NCBI RefSeq assembly: GCF_035917675.1
Contig: NZ_CP109104.1
Coordinates: forward strand, 6,944,001 to 7,008,000
Direction of reading: 5' to 3'
Origin: Streptomyces sp. NBC_01775
GTDB lineage: Bacteria > Actinomycetota > Actinomycetes > Streptomycetales > Streptomycetaceae
DNA length: 64,000 nucleotides
The position numbers and the translations under genes were made by a program. The notes under the pieces are model-generated. The model was not told where the DNA came from. It saw nothing but the letters and a program-made list of their open reading frames with translations, and did no database searches. Shown here piece after piece: positions 31,490 to 42,215 of the stretch; the first letter of the stretch is position 1; every line of letters begins with the position of its first letter.

Positions 31490-32269
31490 TCAGTATGCCG
31501 AGTTGACGTTGTCCATCGAACCGTACCGGTCGGCCGCGTAGTTGCAGGCGGCGACGATGTTCGCGACCGGGTCGGTCATGTCCGTGGAGGTGCCGTCCAC
31601 GTGGTATGCGTTGAAGGTCGGCTGGATGGTCTGGAGCAGGCCCTTGGAAGGCACACCGTTCTGGGCGTTGATGTCCCAGTTGTTCTGCGCCTTCGGGTCG
31701 CCGCCCGACTCGCGGATGATGTTGCGCTTGATGCCCTCGTAGGAGCCGGGGATGCCGTGCTTGGCCATGATCGCGCGGGCCTCGCGGATCCAGCCGTCCA
31801 GGTTGTTCGGGTAGGTGGGCGCCGCGGCGCGCTTGGCGGACCGGCTGGCGGCCTGCTTGGCGGCGCGCTCCTTGGCGGCCTTCGCCTCGGCCTGCGCCTT
31901 CTTGGTGGCCGCGGCCTTGGCTGCCGCCGCCTTCGCCTCGGCGGCCTTCTTGGCCTGGGTGGCCTGCGCCGTCGTGGTCGCGTTGGCGGCGCTCTCGACC
32001 TTCTTGCCGTCCTTGGGGAGCTGGAGGAGGCTGGAGCTGCTCTGGCCGGTCAGGTCCTTGCCCTGCTTGGGCAGGACCGAGGAGGAGGTGGAGCTGAACG
32101 CGGTGTCCTGGGCCGAGATCTTCTTGGCCGAAGCCTGGCTGGAGTCGCCGTGCGCGGCGGTGCCGGGGATGACCGTCAGGGCGAGAGCCGCGGCGCCCGC
32201 GGTGCCGATGCCGATCGTGGAAATCTTCTTGGCCTTGGGACTGAGCGTGAAGCCGGTGATGCTGGGCAT
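31490..32269 (-). CDS. Secreted transglycosylase SLT domain protein
   Basis: This 259-residue exported protein has a signal-like segment (KKISTIGIGTAGAAALALTVIPGTAAHG, about 10-40), a long Ala/Lys/Glu-rich helical linker (about 85-150, many AAKAAA units) and a C-terminal lysozyme-like domain. NIIRESGGDPKAQNNWDINAQNGVPSKGLLQTIQPTFNAY holds the catalytic Glu and the family's GLLQ motif, and NIVAACNYAADRYGSMDNV closes it. It should cleave peptidoglycan glycan strands outside the cell. ATG 32269 gives the better signal peptide; ATG 32290 in frame adds MERSVLL. GGAAAGG lies 12 bases before 32269, a wide spacing. The upstream region is long and rich in structure. Confidence 0.87.
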   Translation of the reverse strand: MPSITGFTLSPKAKKISTIGIGTAGAAALALTVIPGTAAHGDSSQASAKKISAQDTAFSSTSSSVLPKQGKDLTGQSSSSLLQLPKDGKKVESAANATTTAQATQAKKAAEAKAAAAKAAATKKAQAEAKAAKERAAKQAASRSAKRAAAPTYPNNLDGWIREARAIMAKHGIPGSYEGIKRNIIRESGGDPKAQNNWDINAQNGVPSKGLLQTIQPTFNAYHVDGTSTDMTDPVANIVAACNYAADRYGSMDNVNSAY

Positions 32270-32749
32270 AAGGAGAACGGACCTTTCCATCGCTGGCGTC
32301 GCAGAGGCAGGGAAGCCGGTGGAAACGCCGAGTTCTGTTTCACGGCGCCGTGCGACGTCGGCAATTGTTAAAGGGTCCGTTTTGGGAAATCAATGATGTG
32401 ACGTACTACCCCAATTCGTGGGTGGGGTCTCCGCTCATGCTTCCCAAATCCTTGCTTTCCAGGTCGCCGGGAGTTGTCGTCCCCACTAATTTCTTTCGTA
32501 GGTGACGTGCGTCCTATGTGCGGGCTCACATGTGGCGGGGGGTTTTGCGACAAACGGTTACCGGCTCTGCGCGCTTTGTGTGCAGGTTTCGCTACTATTC
32601 GCCCTTGACGGACATGCCGCGTCTCGGCTCCTGAAAACGCAGGTCACCGCCGGCGAAGAGCCGACGGTGACCGGTCGAGCACGTGGATGAGGCAATCCGG
32701 GCCTCCCGCTCAAAGGGCGGGCGGATCGGCGTCCAGGGGACGGGCGGGG
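32270..32749. other. Long intergenic region upstream of the transglycosylase gene
   Basis: About 480 bases lie between the transglycosylase start and the end of the kinase gene, both read leftwards. Base composition is clearly less GC-rich than elsewhere (runs such as GCAATTGTTAAAGG and AATTTCTTTCG), typical of a long promoter and 5' leader. It contains the kinase terminator at 32642-32672. I looked for a c-di-AMP (ydaO) riboswitch, since such elements often precede cell-wall hydrolases, but could not match the core motifs. The 62-codon frame at 32502-32690 on the plus strand does not look like a gene. Confidence 0.55.
32642..32672 (-). terminator. Terminator downstream of the PASTA kinase gene
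   Basis: GGTCACCG (32642-32649) pairs with CGGTGACC (32665-32672), then, past one mismatch, CGGC pairs with GCCG around a 5-base loop. On the minus strand it is followed by GCGTTTTC, a short U-tract. Confidence 0.75.
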
Positions 32750-34888
32750 TCAGCGGAGCCAGATGGTGACCTCTGAGCCCCGGGGGGCCTTCTCGCCGCT
32801 GTCGGGGGACTGGTTGAAGACCGAGTCTCCGAAGAAGACCCGGCGCACCGTGACGGAGAAGCCCGCCTGCTCCAGCTTCTGCCGGGCATCGTCCTCGCTG
32901 CTGTCCTCCACATCGGGCACCTCGACCATGTCGGGGCCCTTGGAGAGGGTCAGCGTGACCGTGTCGCCCTTGGCGGCCCGCGCCCCCTCCTTGGGGGACT
33001 GGCGGGCGACGGAGCCCTTGTCCTCCTCGGAGAAGACCCGCTTGGCCGCGATACGGACCTTCAGGCCCTCCGAGCGCAGCGCGTCCGCCGCGTCCGCCTC
33101 CTCGTCCCCGACCACGTCGGGGATGTCGATCGGCTCGCCCTTGGAGACCGTGAGGGCCACGGCGGCCCCTGGGCGGCGCTCGTCACCGGATGACGGGTCG
33201 GTGGAGACGACGGAGCCCTGCGCGGTCTCCTCGTCGAAGCGGCGCTTGACCACGCCCGGCTCCAGGCCCGCGTCCTTCAGCTTGCGGCGGGCGTCGGAGA
33301 GCGGCGTGCCCTTCAGGTCGGGGACCTTCACGACCTTGGGCCCGCGCGAGACGGTGAGCGTGACGCTGCCGGATTTGCGGACGCGCTCGCCCGGATCCGG
33401 ATCGGTGCCGATCACATGGCCGCGCTTGACCCGCTCGCTGTAGTCGCGGTCGACGTTCACGTCGAGCCCGGCGTCCTCCAGCACCTTCGTGGCCTGGGGC
33501 TGGGTCTTGTCCAGCACGGGCGGCGTCTTGATGAACTGGCCGGAGTTGATGTACCAGATGCCCGTGCCGAGCAGCGCCGCGAGCACCACTCCCGCCGCGG
33601 CCAGCACCCCCCAGCGCGGCCTGCGCCTGCGGCCGGGGCCGCCGACGGACCCCATGACCTCGCCGTCACCGCCCTCGCTGTCGGACCCCTGGGGCACGAC
33701 GGGCGGCACCAGCGGGGGCGCGGAGAGCCGCGTGGTGCGATCCAGCAGCGCCGCGTCCGGAACCGGCCCCGCTCCCGTCGCCGCACCGGCCGCCCTGGGG
33801 TCGGCAGGAGGGGGCTCGGCCGGTGCCGGGCGGGGGATCACATACGTCTCGGCCGCGTCCCCGGCGCTCCCGCCGTGCGCCGCGTCATTGACCGTCGCAC
33901 CGGATGCTTCACCGGAAGCCGCTCCGGAGAGCGCACCGGATGCTTCATCGTGAGCGTCGTCGGCGTCGCCGGGCTCGGCGTCGCCGGCCGCGTTCGCCGT
34001 CTGCTCCTTGGCCTGGGGCGGCACCGCGTCCAGCTGGGTGTCGGTCAAAGCCGCGCGGACGGCGCGGGTCTCCGACAGCAGCGCCACCGCGTCGTCGGGC
34101 CGGTCCTCCGGAGAGCGGGCAGCGGCGCGGGCGACCAGCCCGTCCAGCGCCGCAGCCATGCCGGGAACGGACTCCGAGGGCAGCGGCATGTCCTTGTTCA
34201 GGTGCTGGTAGAGCACCTGCGCCGGCGTTCCGCCCGAGTGCGGCTTGGCGCCGGTCAGCATCTCGTAGAACATCACGCCGCACGCGTACAGATCCGTACG
34301 CGTATCCGCCGTACCGTCCTCGATCTGCTCCGGCGCGAGGTAGGAGACGGTGCCCAGGATCGAGTCGGTCGTCGCGGACGTCTGGCTGTCCACGGCCCGC
34401 ACGAGCCCGAAGTCGGCGACCTTCACCCGGCCGTCGTCCCCTATGAGGACGTTCTCCGGCTTCATGTCCCGGTGCACGAGCCCCGCCCGGTGCGCGGCCC
34501 CCAGGGCCGCCAGCACGGGCTCCAGGACGTCCAGCGCCGCGCGGGGCTGGAGCGCGCCGCGGTCCCGCAGCACGTCCCGCAGGGTGCACCCGGAGACGTA
34601 CTCCATCGCCAGATAGACGTACGTACCGTCCGTGCCCTGGTCGAAGACCCCCACCACGTTCTGGTGCGCCAGGCGCGCCGCGGACTTGGCCTCCCGGATG
34701 AAGCGCGTCACGAACGTCTCGTCCGTGGACAGAGAGGTGTGCATCACCTTCAGGGCCAGCACGCGGTCCAGACGGGTGTCCATCGCGCGGTAGACCGTCG
34801 CCATACCGCCGACGGCCACCCGCGCGTCGATGCGGTACCGGCCATCGAGAACCTGACCCACCAGCGGGTCCTTGAGGGTGGTGTCCAT
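32750..34888 (-). CDS. Ser/Thr protein kinase with four PASTA domains
   Basis: This 712-residue PknB/PkaF-type membrane kinase senses cell-wall material and phosphorylates cytosolic targets. The kinase domain (about 15-275) has a glycine loop in ARVAVGGMATVYRAMD, the Lys in LALKVM, the catalytic loop HRDMKPEN, DFG and the APEQIEDG activation-end motif. A disordered linker (about 300-430) with repeated EASGA/SGAAS units precedes one membrane helix, RWGVLAAAGVVLAALLGTGIWYI. Outside lie four PASTA repeats of about 67 residues, ending respectively in LTVSRGP, LTVSKGE, LTLSKGP and VTIWLR. A TAGACT -10 box 7 bases before ATG 34888 suggests a leaderless mRNA. An Rv2175c-like protein, a known type of kinase substrate, is encoded 4 kb away. 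Confidence 0.94.
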   Translation of the reverse strand: MDTTLKDPLVGQVLDGRYRIDARVAVGGMATVYRAMDTRLDRVLALKVMHTSLSTDETFVTRFIREAKSAARLAHQNVVGVFDQGTDGTYVYLAMEYVSGCTLRDVLRDRGALQPRAALDVLEPVLAALGAAHRAGLVHRDMKPENVLIGDDGRVKVADFGLVRAVDSQTSATTDSILGTVSYLAPEQIEDGTADTRTDLYACGVMFYEMLTGAKPHSGGTPAQVLYQHLNKDMPLPSESVPGMAAALDGLVARAAARSPEDRPDDAVALLSETRAVRAALTDTQLDAVPPQAKEQTANAAGDAEPGDADDAHDEASGALSGAASGEASGATVNDAAHGGSAGDAAETYVIPRPAPAEPPPADPRAAGAATGAGPVPDAALLDRTTRLSAPPLVPPVVPQGSDSEGGDGEVMGSVGGPGRRRRPRWGVLAAAGVVLAALLGTGIWYINSGQFIKTPPVLDKTQPQATKVLEDAGLDVNVDRDYSERVKRGHVIGTDPDPGERVRKSGSVTLTVSRGPKVVKVPDLKGTPLSDARRKLKDAGLEPGVVKRRFDEETAQGSVVSTDPSSGDERRPGAAVALTVSKGEPIDIPDVVGDEEADAADALRSEGLKVRIAAKRVFSEEDKGSVARQSPKEGARAAKGDTVTLTLSKGPDMVEVPDVEDSSEDDARQKLEQAGFSVTVRRVFFGDSVFNQSPDSGEKAPRGSEVTIWLR
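33897..33946. repeat. Repeat GCACCGGATGCTTC inside the kinase linker
   Basis: The plus-strand core GCACCGGATGC occurs at 33897 and 33933 in the antisense direction to the gene, encoding EASGA. It is the same 11-mer as in the ArsA-like and macS genes, again on the plus strand. Confidence 0.8.
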
Positions 34889-34894
34889 TGCGCA

Positions 34895-34900
34895 GAGTCT
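34895..34900 (-). promoter_or_regulatory. -10 element TAGACT of the kinase gene
   Basis: TAGACT on the minus strand is followed by 6 bases and ATG 34888, so the kinase mRNA is probably leaderless. Confidence 0.5.
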
Positions 34901-35021
34901 ACGAGGACGTTTGGGGCCCGGGCCGCTCGGTGGTGGAGTTACGCCTGGACCGCATCCGAACGGTGACATCCCTTTGTCCTCAAGGGCCGGACGGGCTGTG
35001 AAAAGCCCGTCCCCGGGCACC

Positions 35022-37308
<2,287 letters not shown>

Positions 37309-37321
37309 GGGGATGCCGCTG

Positions 37322-37410
37322 CTCCCTTCGCCGGAATGACCCGGATCAGGTTCGGACGGTCGGAGGCCGCGGCAGCCTCCCTCTCAGCCCGGTGCGCCGG
37401 GCTCCCGCGT
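37322..37410 (-). promoter_or_regulatory. TPP riboswitch (THI element) of thiO-thiS-thiG
   Basis: On the minus strand the RNA has GGGCTGAGAGGGAGG, then CCGAACCTGATCCGGGTC and ATTCCGGCGAAGGGAG, the two conserved TPP-binding helices in order. The P1-like start CGGGAGCCCGG is at 37395-37410. Thiamine pyrophosphate binding should shut the operon off. Confidence 0.96.
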
Positions 37411-37546
37411 ATTGCCGGATGTGCGGGGCCCAGCCTACTGCCGTGCTCCGCCCGCCGGTAAAGGGGAGTTGCAGGTTCCGCGGACCGGGGCCGGAGGCGC
37501 CGCGAGCCCCCGGACCCGGCCGAGCGGGCCCGTGGGCGGACCGTCA

Positions 37547-37552
37547 TACAGT
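37547..37552 (+). promoter_or_regulatory. -10 element TACAGT
   Basis: TACAGT stands 6 bases before GTG 37559 with no ribosome binding site, again suggesting a leaderless mRNA. Confidence 0.48.
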
Positions 37553-37558
37553 GATCGG

Positions 37559-38800
37559 GTGAGCGAGAGCCAAGAGCAGCAGCGGGCCGTGATCGTCGGC
37601 GCCGGGATGGCGGGTGTGCAGACCGCCGTGCAACTGCGCGAGCACGGCTGGCCCGGCCCGGTACGGATCGTGGGCGCCGAGCCGCACCTCCCGTACGACA
37701 GGCCGCCGCTGTCCAAGGCCGTCCTGCTCGGCCAGGGCGAGGAGGACGAGATCCCGCTCCTGGAGGTCGACTTCGAAGCGCTGGGCATCGAGCTGGAGCT
37801 GGGCAGGACCGTCACCGGGCTGCGTCCCGCCGAGCGGCTGCTGGAGACCGACGCGGGCCCCGTCCACTACGACCGCCTCGTCCTGGCCACCGGCGCCGAG
37901 CCCCTCGCGCTCCCCGGCAGCGAGGGCGCCCCCGGCGTGCACCTGCTGCGCACCCTGGACGACGCGCGCCGGCTGCGGCCCGTGCTGGCGGCGGGCGGCG
38001 AGATCGTCGTCGTCGGGGCCGGCTGGATCGGAGCTGAGTTCGCCACGGCGGCGCGCGAGCGCGGCTGCCCCGTCACCGTCGTGGAGGCGGCGGACAGACC
38101 GCTGCCCGGCGCGCTGCCCGCCGAGGTCTCCGAGCCGATGCGCGCCTGGTACGAGGAGGCGGGCGCGACACTGCGCACCGGCGCCCGTGTGGCCACCGGC
38201 GGACGGGGCGAGGTGCGTCTCGCCGACGGGACCCGGCTGCCCGCCGACGCGGTCGTCGTCGGCATCGGCGCCCGGCCCGCCACCGGCTGGCTGGCGGGCT
38301 CGGGCATCGCGCTGGACGACAACGGGGCCGTGGTGGCCGACGCCCGGCTGCGCACCTCCGTGCCCGACGTCCACGCCGTGGGCGACTGCGCCTCCTTCCC
38401 CTCCGCCCGCTACGGCAAGCGCCTGCTGGTGCACCACTGGGACAACGCGCTCCAGGGGCCGCGCACGGTCGCCGCGAATCTGGTGGCCGAGGGACACGCG
38501 GACGGCGCGGCCGAGCGCGTCGACTACGACCCGGTGCCCTACTTCTGGTCGGAGCAGTTCGGCCGCTTCGTGCAGTACGTCGGACACCACGACGAGGACG
38601 ACGAGCTGATCTGGCGCGGCACCCCCGATGGCGCCGCCTGGTCGGTGTGCTGGCTGCGCGAGGACCGGCCGGCCGCGCTGCTGGCCGTGGGACGGCCCCG
38701 CGATCTGGCGCAGGGACGCAAGCTGGTCCAGCAGGGCACACGGGTGGACAAGGCCCTGGTGGCGGACCCTTCCGTCGCTCTGAAGAGGGCGGCGCGCTAG
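37559..38800 (+). CDS. FAD-dependent ferredoxin/rubredoxin reductase-type oxidoreductase
   Basis: This 413-residue flavoprotein belongs to the pyridine nucleotide-disulfide family without a redox disulfide. RAVIVGAGMAGVQTAVQLREHG near 9-30 binds FAD, PYDRPPLSKAVL near 48 is typical of ferredoxin reductases of aromatic dioxygenases and P450 systems, EIVVVGAGWIGAEFATAARERG near 147 binds NAD(P)H, and VHAVGDCASFPS near 268 closes the FAD site. The C-terminal domain PVPYFWSEQFGRFVQYVGHH is the family's interface domain. No ferredoxin or P450 is next to it, so the partner is unknown. GTG 37559 fits the leaderless pattern; it is divergent from the thi operon. Confidence 0.9.
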   Translation: MSESQEQQRAVIVGAGMAGVQTAVQLREHGWPGPVRIVGAEPHLPYDRPPLSKAVLLGQGEEDEIPLLEVDFEALGIELELGRTVTGLRPAERLLETDAGPVHYDRLVLATGAEPLALPGSEGAPGVHLLRTLDDARRLRPVLAAGGEIVVVGAGWIGAEFATAARERGCPVTVVEAADRPLPGALPAEVSEPMRAWYEEAGATLRTGARVATGGRGEVRLADGTRLPADAVVVGIGARPATGWLAGSGIALDDNGAVVADARLRTSVPDVHAVGDCASFPSARYGKRLLVHHWDNALQGPRTVAANLVAEGHADGAAERVDYDPVPYFWSEQFGRFVQYVGHHDEDDELIWRGTPDGAAWSVCWLREDRPAALLAVGRPRDLAQGRKLVQQGTRVDKALVADPSVALKRAAR

Positions 38801-38833
38801 TGGCTGTCAGCGCGGGATGGCACTCTGGAACCC

Positions 38834-39208
38834 GTGACCGAGATTGACGCAAAGACCGATGCTCTCGTCCCCACCTGGCTCACTCTTCCCGACGCAGCCG
38901 AGAAGCTCGGCGTGGAAGTGACCCGCGTCCGGCAGCTCGTGAAGGAGGGCCAGCTCCTCGCGGTGCGGCGCACGGCCGACTCGGGGAACAGGGTGCTTCA
39001 GGTGCCTGCCGCCTTCATCGGCGAAGGCAGAATCGTGAAGGGCCTGGCCGGCACCATCACGCTCCTGAAGGACGACGGGTTCAGTGACGAAGAGATGCTG
39101 GAGTGGCTGTTCACCGAGGACGAGACCCTGCCGGGCTCGCCCGTGTCGGCCCTGCGGGAGAACCGGGGGACGGAAGTGAAGCGCCGCGCCCAGGCCCTCG
39201 CCGTCTGA
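38834..39208 (+). CDS. Rv2175c-family DNA-binding protein
   Basis: This 124-residue basic protein has a winged helix-turn-helix near the N-terminus, [46 protein letters not shown] (about 13-57), and a C-terminal helical domain, [60 protein letters not shown]. It matches the M. tuberculosis protein Rv2175c, a DNA-binding protein phosphorylated by the kinase PknL. The acidic/Thr N-terminus ([13 protein letters not shown]) has candidate phospho-Thr residues. Here the PASTA kinase lies 4 kb away with thi genes and a reductase between. GTG 38834 has a weak CACTCT -10 7 bases upstream. Confidence 0.87.
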   Translation: MTEIDAKTDALVPTWLTLPDAAEKLGVEVTRVRQLVKEGQLLAVRRTADSGNRVLQVPAAFIGEGRIVKGLAGTITLLKDDGFSDEEMLEWLFTEDETLPGSPVSALRENRGTEVKRRAQALAV

Positions 39209-39297
39209 GCGCGCGGGCCCCGGACCGGACGGCGAGCCCCTCCGCCGGGACCCAGCAGCACACCAGCACGCCAGCACCACGAAACCGCACATCCACC

Positions 39298-39329
39298 GGG
39301 TGCATGGGCCGCGTGCGGCCCATGCACCC
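39298..39329. promoter_or_regulatory. Perfect 15-bp inverted repeat upstream of thiE
   Basis: GGGTGCATGGGCCGC and its exact reverse complement are separated by only GT. It ends 19 bases before thiE ATG. The tiny spacer argues for a protein-binding operator rather than an RNA hairpin, though it might also block or terminate transcripts. Confidence 0.8.
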
Positions 39330-39348
39330 CTGCTTGGGGGAACGCACC

Positions 39349-40050
39349 ATGTCCAGCGGCACGCCCGCCACCGCCCGCGAGCGGCTCAGCGGCGCACGGC
39401 TGTATCTGTGCACCGGCGCACGTGAGGAGCAAGGCGACCTCCCCGAGTTCCTCGACGCCGTCCTGGCCGGCGGCGTCGACATCGTCCAGCTGCGCGACAA
39501 GGGCATGGAGGCGGCCGAGGAGCTGGAGCATCTCGCCGTCTTCGCCGAGGCGTGCCGCAGGCACGGTGCGCTCCTGGCGGTCAACGACCGCGCCGATGTG
39601 GCGCATGCCGCCGACTCCGACGTCCTGCACCTGGGCCAGGGCGACCTCCCCGTGCCCGCGGCCCGCGCCCTGCTGGGCGAGGACGTGCTCATCGGCCGCT
39701 CCACCCACGCGGCGGCCGAGGCGGACGCGGCGCTGCGCGAGCCCGGCGTCGACTACTTCTGCACCGGCCCCTGCTGGCCGACGCCCACCAAGCCGGGCCG
39801 CCCCGCACCGGGGCTGGATCTGGTCCGTCACACCGCGTCACGTACCCATGGCGATCCGGCCGCCCGTCCGTGGTTCGCGATCGGCGGGATCGACGCGGGC
39901 AATCTGGACCAGGTGCTGGATGCGGGCGCCCGCAGGGTGGTCGTGGTCCGCGCCCTCACCGAGGCGGACGACCCGGGCGCGGCGGCGGCCGGGCTGGCGA
40001 AGCGGCTGCGCGAGGCTGCCCTTGCGGACCCGGAAGGGGCCTCCTCGTAA
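39349..40050 (+). CDS. thiE: Thiamine-phosphate synthase ThiE
   Basis: This 233-residue TIM-barrel enzyme joins HMP pyrophosphate and thiazole phosphate. Motifs in order are [25 protein letters not shown] near 44-59, [27 protein letters not shown] near 78-104, [41 protein letters not shown] near 137-160 and [29 protein letters not shown]. The usual GPI/VFPT loop reads [12 protein letters not shown] 39349 follows GGGGGAA by 7 bases. There is no TPP riboswitch before this gene, unlike thiO-thiS-thiG; instead a perfect palindrome lies upstream. It ends with TAA, followed by a terminator hairpin. Confidence 0.94.
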   Translation: MSSGTPATARERLSGARLYLCTGAREEQGDLPEFLDAVLAGGVDIVQLRDKGMEAAEELEHLAVFAEACRRHGALLAVNDRADVAHAADSDVLHLGQGDLPVPAARALLGEDVLIGRSTHAAAEADAALREPGVDYFCTGPCWPTPTKPGRPAPGLDLVRHTASRTHGDPAARPWFAIGGIDAGNLDQVLDAGARRVVVVRALTEADDPGAAAAGLAKRLREAALADPEGASS

Positions 40051-40060
40051 CACGGTGTGG

Positions 40061-40080
40061 CCGCCCTGTCCACAGGGTGG
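40061..40080 (+). terminator. Hairpin terminator after thiE
   Basis: CCGCCCTGT pairs with ACAGGGTGG (one G-T pair) across a two-base loop, 11 bases after the thiE stop. Confidence 0.6.
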
Positions 40081-40154
40081 ACATCAGCCATCCAGGAAAC
40101 GGGCAGATCATCCCTTAACGTCTCCATGTTGAGCCACTCTGCAGGCCAGGCCGC

Positions 40155-40160
40155 TAGCCT
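40155..40160 (+). promoter_or_regulatory. -10 element TAGCCT of metF
   Basis: TAGCCT lies 6 bases before ATG 40167, giving a leaderless transcript. TTGAGC at 40129-40134 is a possible -35, but the 20-base spacer is long. Confidence 0.5.
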
Positions 40161-40166
40161 GCACAT

Positions 40167-41084
40167 ATGGCCATCGGTATCTCAGCTCCCAGGACAGACC
40201 GTCCGCCGACCGTGCGTGAGCTGCTCGCGAGCGGAGAGCAGTCCTTCTCCTTCGAGTTTTTCGCACCGAAGACCGAAAAGGGCGAGCGGACCTTGTGGGA
40301 CGCGCTGCGCCGGATCGAAGCGGTCTCACCGACGTTCGTGTCGGTGACCTACGGCGCGGGCGGCTCCTCCCGTGAGGGCACCGTACGCAACACCGAGCGC
40401 ATCGCCACCGAGACCACGCTGACCCCCGTGGCGCACCTCACCGCCGTGAACCACTCGCGGGCCGAGCTGCGCAACGTCATCGGGCAGTACGCCGACGCGG
40501 GCATCCGCAACGTGCTCGCCATCCGGGGCGACCCGCCCGGCGACCCGCTGGGGGACTGGGTCAAGCACCCGGAGGGGATCAGCTACGCCTCCGAACTCGT
40601 CGAGCTGATCAAGGAGTCGGGAGACTTCTGCGTCGGTGTCGCGGCCTTCCCCGAGATGCACCCGCGCTCGGACGACTGGGAAACGGACATCCGGCACTTC
40701 GTGAACAAGTGCAGGTCCGGCGCGGATTACGCGATCACTCAGATGTTCTTCCAGGCCGAGGACTATCTGCGGCTGCGGGACAAGGCCGTGGCCGCCGGTT
40801 GCCAAACGCCCATCATCCCGGAGATCATGCCCGTCACGAACGTGCGGCAGATCGAGCGGTTCGCGCAGCTCAGCAACGCGACCATCCCGCGGGAGATGGC
40901 AGAGCGCCTCCAGGCGGTCCAGGACGATCCCGCGGCTGTACGCTCGGTCGGGATTGAATACGCCACGGAGTTGTGTGCGAGGCTGATGGCCGAGGGCGTC
41001 CCCGGGCTCCACTTCATTACGCTCAACCACTCCACGGCGACGCTGGAAATCCACCAGAATCTCGGCCTCCGCGCGAGGCACTGA
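40167..41084 (+). CDS. metF: 5,10-methylenetetrahydrofolate reductase
   Basis: This 305-residue FAD-dependent TIM-barrel enzyme reduces methylene-THF to methyl-THF for methionine synthesis. [22 protein letters not shown] near 29-50 holds the catalytic Glu, [16 protein letters not shown] near 61 and [11 protein letters not shown] near 113 bind [18 protein letters not shown] near 154, [20 protein letters not shown] near 190 and [22 protein letters not shown] near 215 complete the pattern. The length and gene position match actinobacterial MetF. In M. tuberculosis, Rv2172c (a reported methylene-THF reductase) occupies a comparable place. No SAM riboswitch is visible upstream. Confidence 0.95.
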   Translation: MAIGISAPRTDRPPTVRELLASGEQSFSFEFFAPKTEKGERTLWDALRRIEAVSPTFVSVTYGAGGSSREGTVRNTERIATETTLTPVAHLTAVNHSRAELRNVIGQYADAGIRNVLAIRGDPPGDPLGDWVKHPEGISYASELVELIKESGDFCVGVAAFPEMHPRSDDWETDIRHFVNKCRSGADYAITQMFFQAEDYLRLRDKAVAAGCQTPIIPEIMPVTNVRQIERFAQLSNATIPREMAERLQAVQDDPAAVRSVGIEYATELCARLMAEGVPGLHFITLNHSTATLEIHQNLGLRARH

Positions 41085-41131
41085 GCCGACTGCCGCCCCG
41101 AATGCGGCGAGCAGCGGGAAGAGGGGCGTAG

Positions 41132-42166
41132 ATGGGCTGGACGGTCCTCTATATCGCGTTCGGCATTGTGGCGCTGTGGCTGCTGGGCGAGGTGCTGTTC
41201 CAGTTCAAGGCCCGGCTCCGCTACCGGCTGCTGGCCTTCGTGGGCTTCCTCGGCGTCGTGGTGGGGGCCGTCCTGCCCTCGGTGGTCGTGATCGGCATCG
41301 GCATCGCGGCCTTCGCCACGGGCCAGACCTTTGTGACCCTCTCCTACCGGCAAGGCTTCTCCACCGGCTGGGCCATCGGCGGACGGCCGGGCTCCAGCCG
41401 GCGGCGCCGCACCGGCGGGGGGAGGGCGGCCGACCCCTCCCTGGAGGTCTCCGACCTCCAGACCTACGCCCCCGGCACCGTCCCGGTCCCCGACCCGGTC
41501 GACGATTACGGCAACGCCGGATACCACGCGGAGAACAACCAGCCCGCCCCTGAGTACCAGGGCTACGGCGCCGCCGAGGAGACCCAGGCGTACGCCTACG
41601 GCGACCTCCAGACCCCGCACCAGGATCCGTCCTTCCAGGAGCCGTCCCCCTACCAGGACGCGTCCCTCCAGGCCCCGGCCCACTACCAGGCCGAGCCCCA
41701 GCAGTACGCCGCGTACGCGGACCCCTACCTCGGCTACGACCACCAGGGCGAGCCGGCGCCCGTCCCCGCCGCCGCACAGCAGCAACAGCCGTCCTACGAC
41801 TACGGATACGGCGACTACGGCAGCGGCGATCACCTCAACGGGGGCTATGGCAACGGGGACTTCAACGGCGGGAACTTCAACAACGGCTACGGCGGCGGCG
41901 ATTACCCCGCCGGCTCCGACGACGGCTACGGCGGCTACGGCTATCCGACGCAGGGGCAGCCGCCCCAGCAGCAGCCGTCGTACTACACCGACTACGCAGA
42001 CGTCCCCGAGACCCCGCCCGGCGGTGTGTGGGTCCCCCAGCAGCGCGACGCGGGCGCGACGCCGCCCCCGCCCCCCGAGCAGCCGCCCGTGCCCTACGGC
42101 TACTCGGACGAGACGTACCAGCAGTACCCGCAGGGCTACTACAACGACCGCCACGGGACGTACTGA
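41132..42166 (+). CDS. Two-pass membrane protein with Tyr/Gly/Gln-rich tail
   Basis: This 344-residue protein has two N-terminal membrane helices, WTVLYIAFGIVALWLLGEVLF (about 3-23) and LLAFVGFLGVVVGAVLPSVVVIGIGIAAFATGQ (about 32-65), a basic RRRR patch, and then about 240 residues of low-complexity cytosolic tail. The tail is rich in Tyr, Gly, Gln, Asp, Asn and Pro, with units such as YGNGDF, YGGGDYP, GYGGYGYPTQG and many QQQP runs, and resembles prion-like or phase-separating segments. I do not recognise a catalytic domain; Streptomyces equivalents between metF and the phytoene-desaturase-like gene are annotated as hypothetical. The many Tyr and the position near division genes suggest a scaffold role, but this is speculation. 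Confidence 0.8.
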   Translation: MGWTVLYIAFGIVALWLLGEVLFQFKARLRYRLLAFVGFLGVVVGAVLPSVVVIGIGIAAFATGQTFVTLSYRQGFSTGWAIGGRPGSSRRRRTGGGRAADPSLEVSDLQTYAPGTVPVPDPVDDYGNAGYHAENNQPAPEYQGYGAAEETQAYAYGDLQTPHQDPSFQEPSPYQDASLQAPAHYQAEPQQYAAYADPYLGYDHQGEPAPVPAAAQQQQPSYDYGYGDYGSGDHLNGGYGNGDFNGGNFNNGYGGGDYPAGSDDGYGGYGYPTQGQPPQQQPSYYTDYADVPETPPGGVWVPQQRDAGATPPPPPEQPPVPYGYSDETYQQYPQGYYNDRHGTY

Positions 42167-42215
42167 GCCGCTGAGCCGCCGCGGGGGGATCTGCTCCCGT
42201 AAAACCCCCGCAACC

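Noticed and set aside
32270..32640. c-di-AMP (ydaO) riboswitch upstream of the transglycosylase gene
   Set aside because: The conserved core segments could not be matched on the minus strand, although the long AT-richer leader made it plausible.
32502..32690. Small plus-strand ORF with four Cys (62 codons)
   Set aside because: No binding site, no family resemblance, and it crosses the kinase terminator hairpin.
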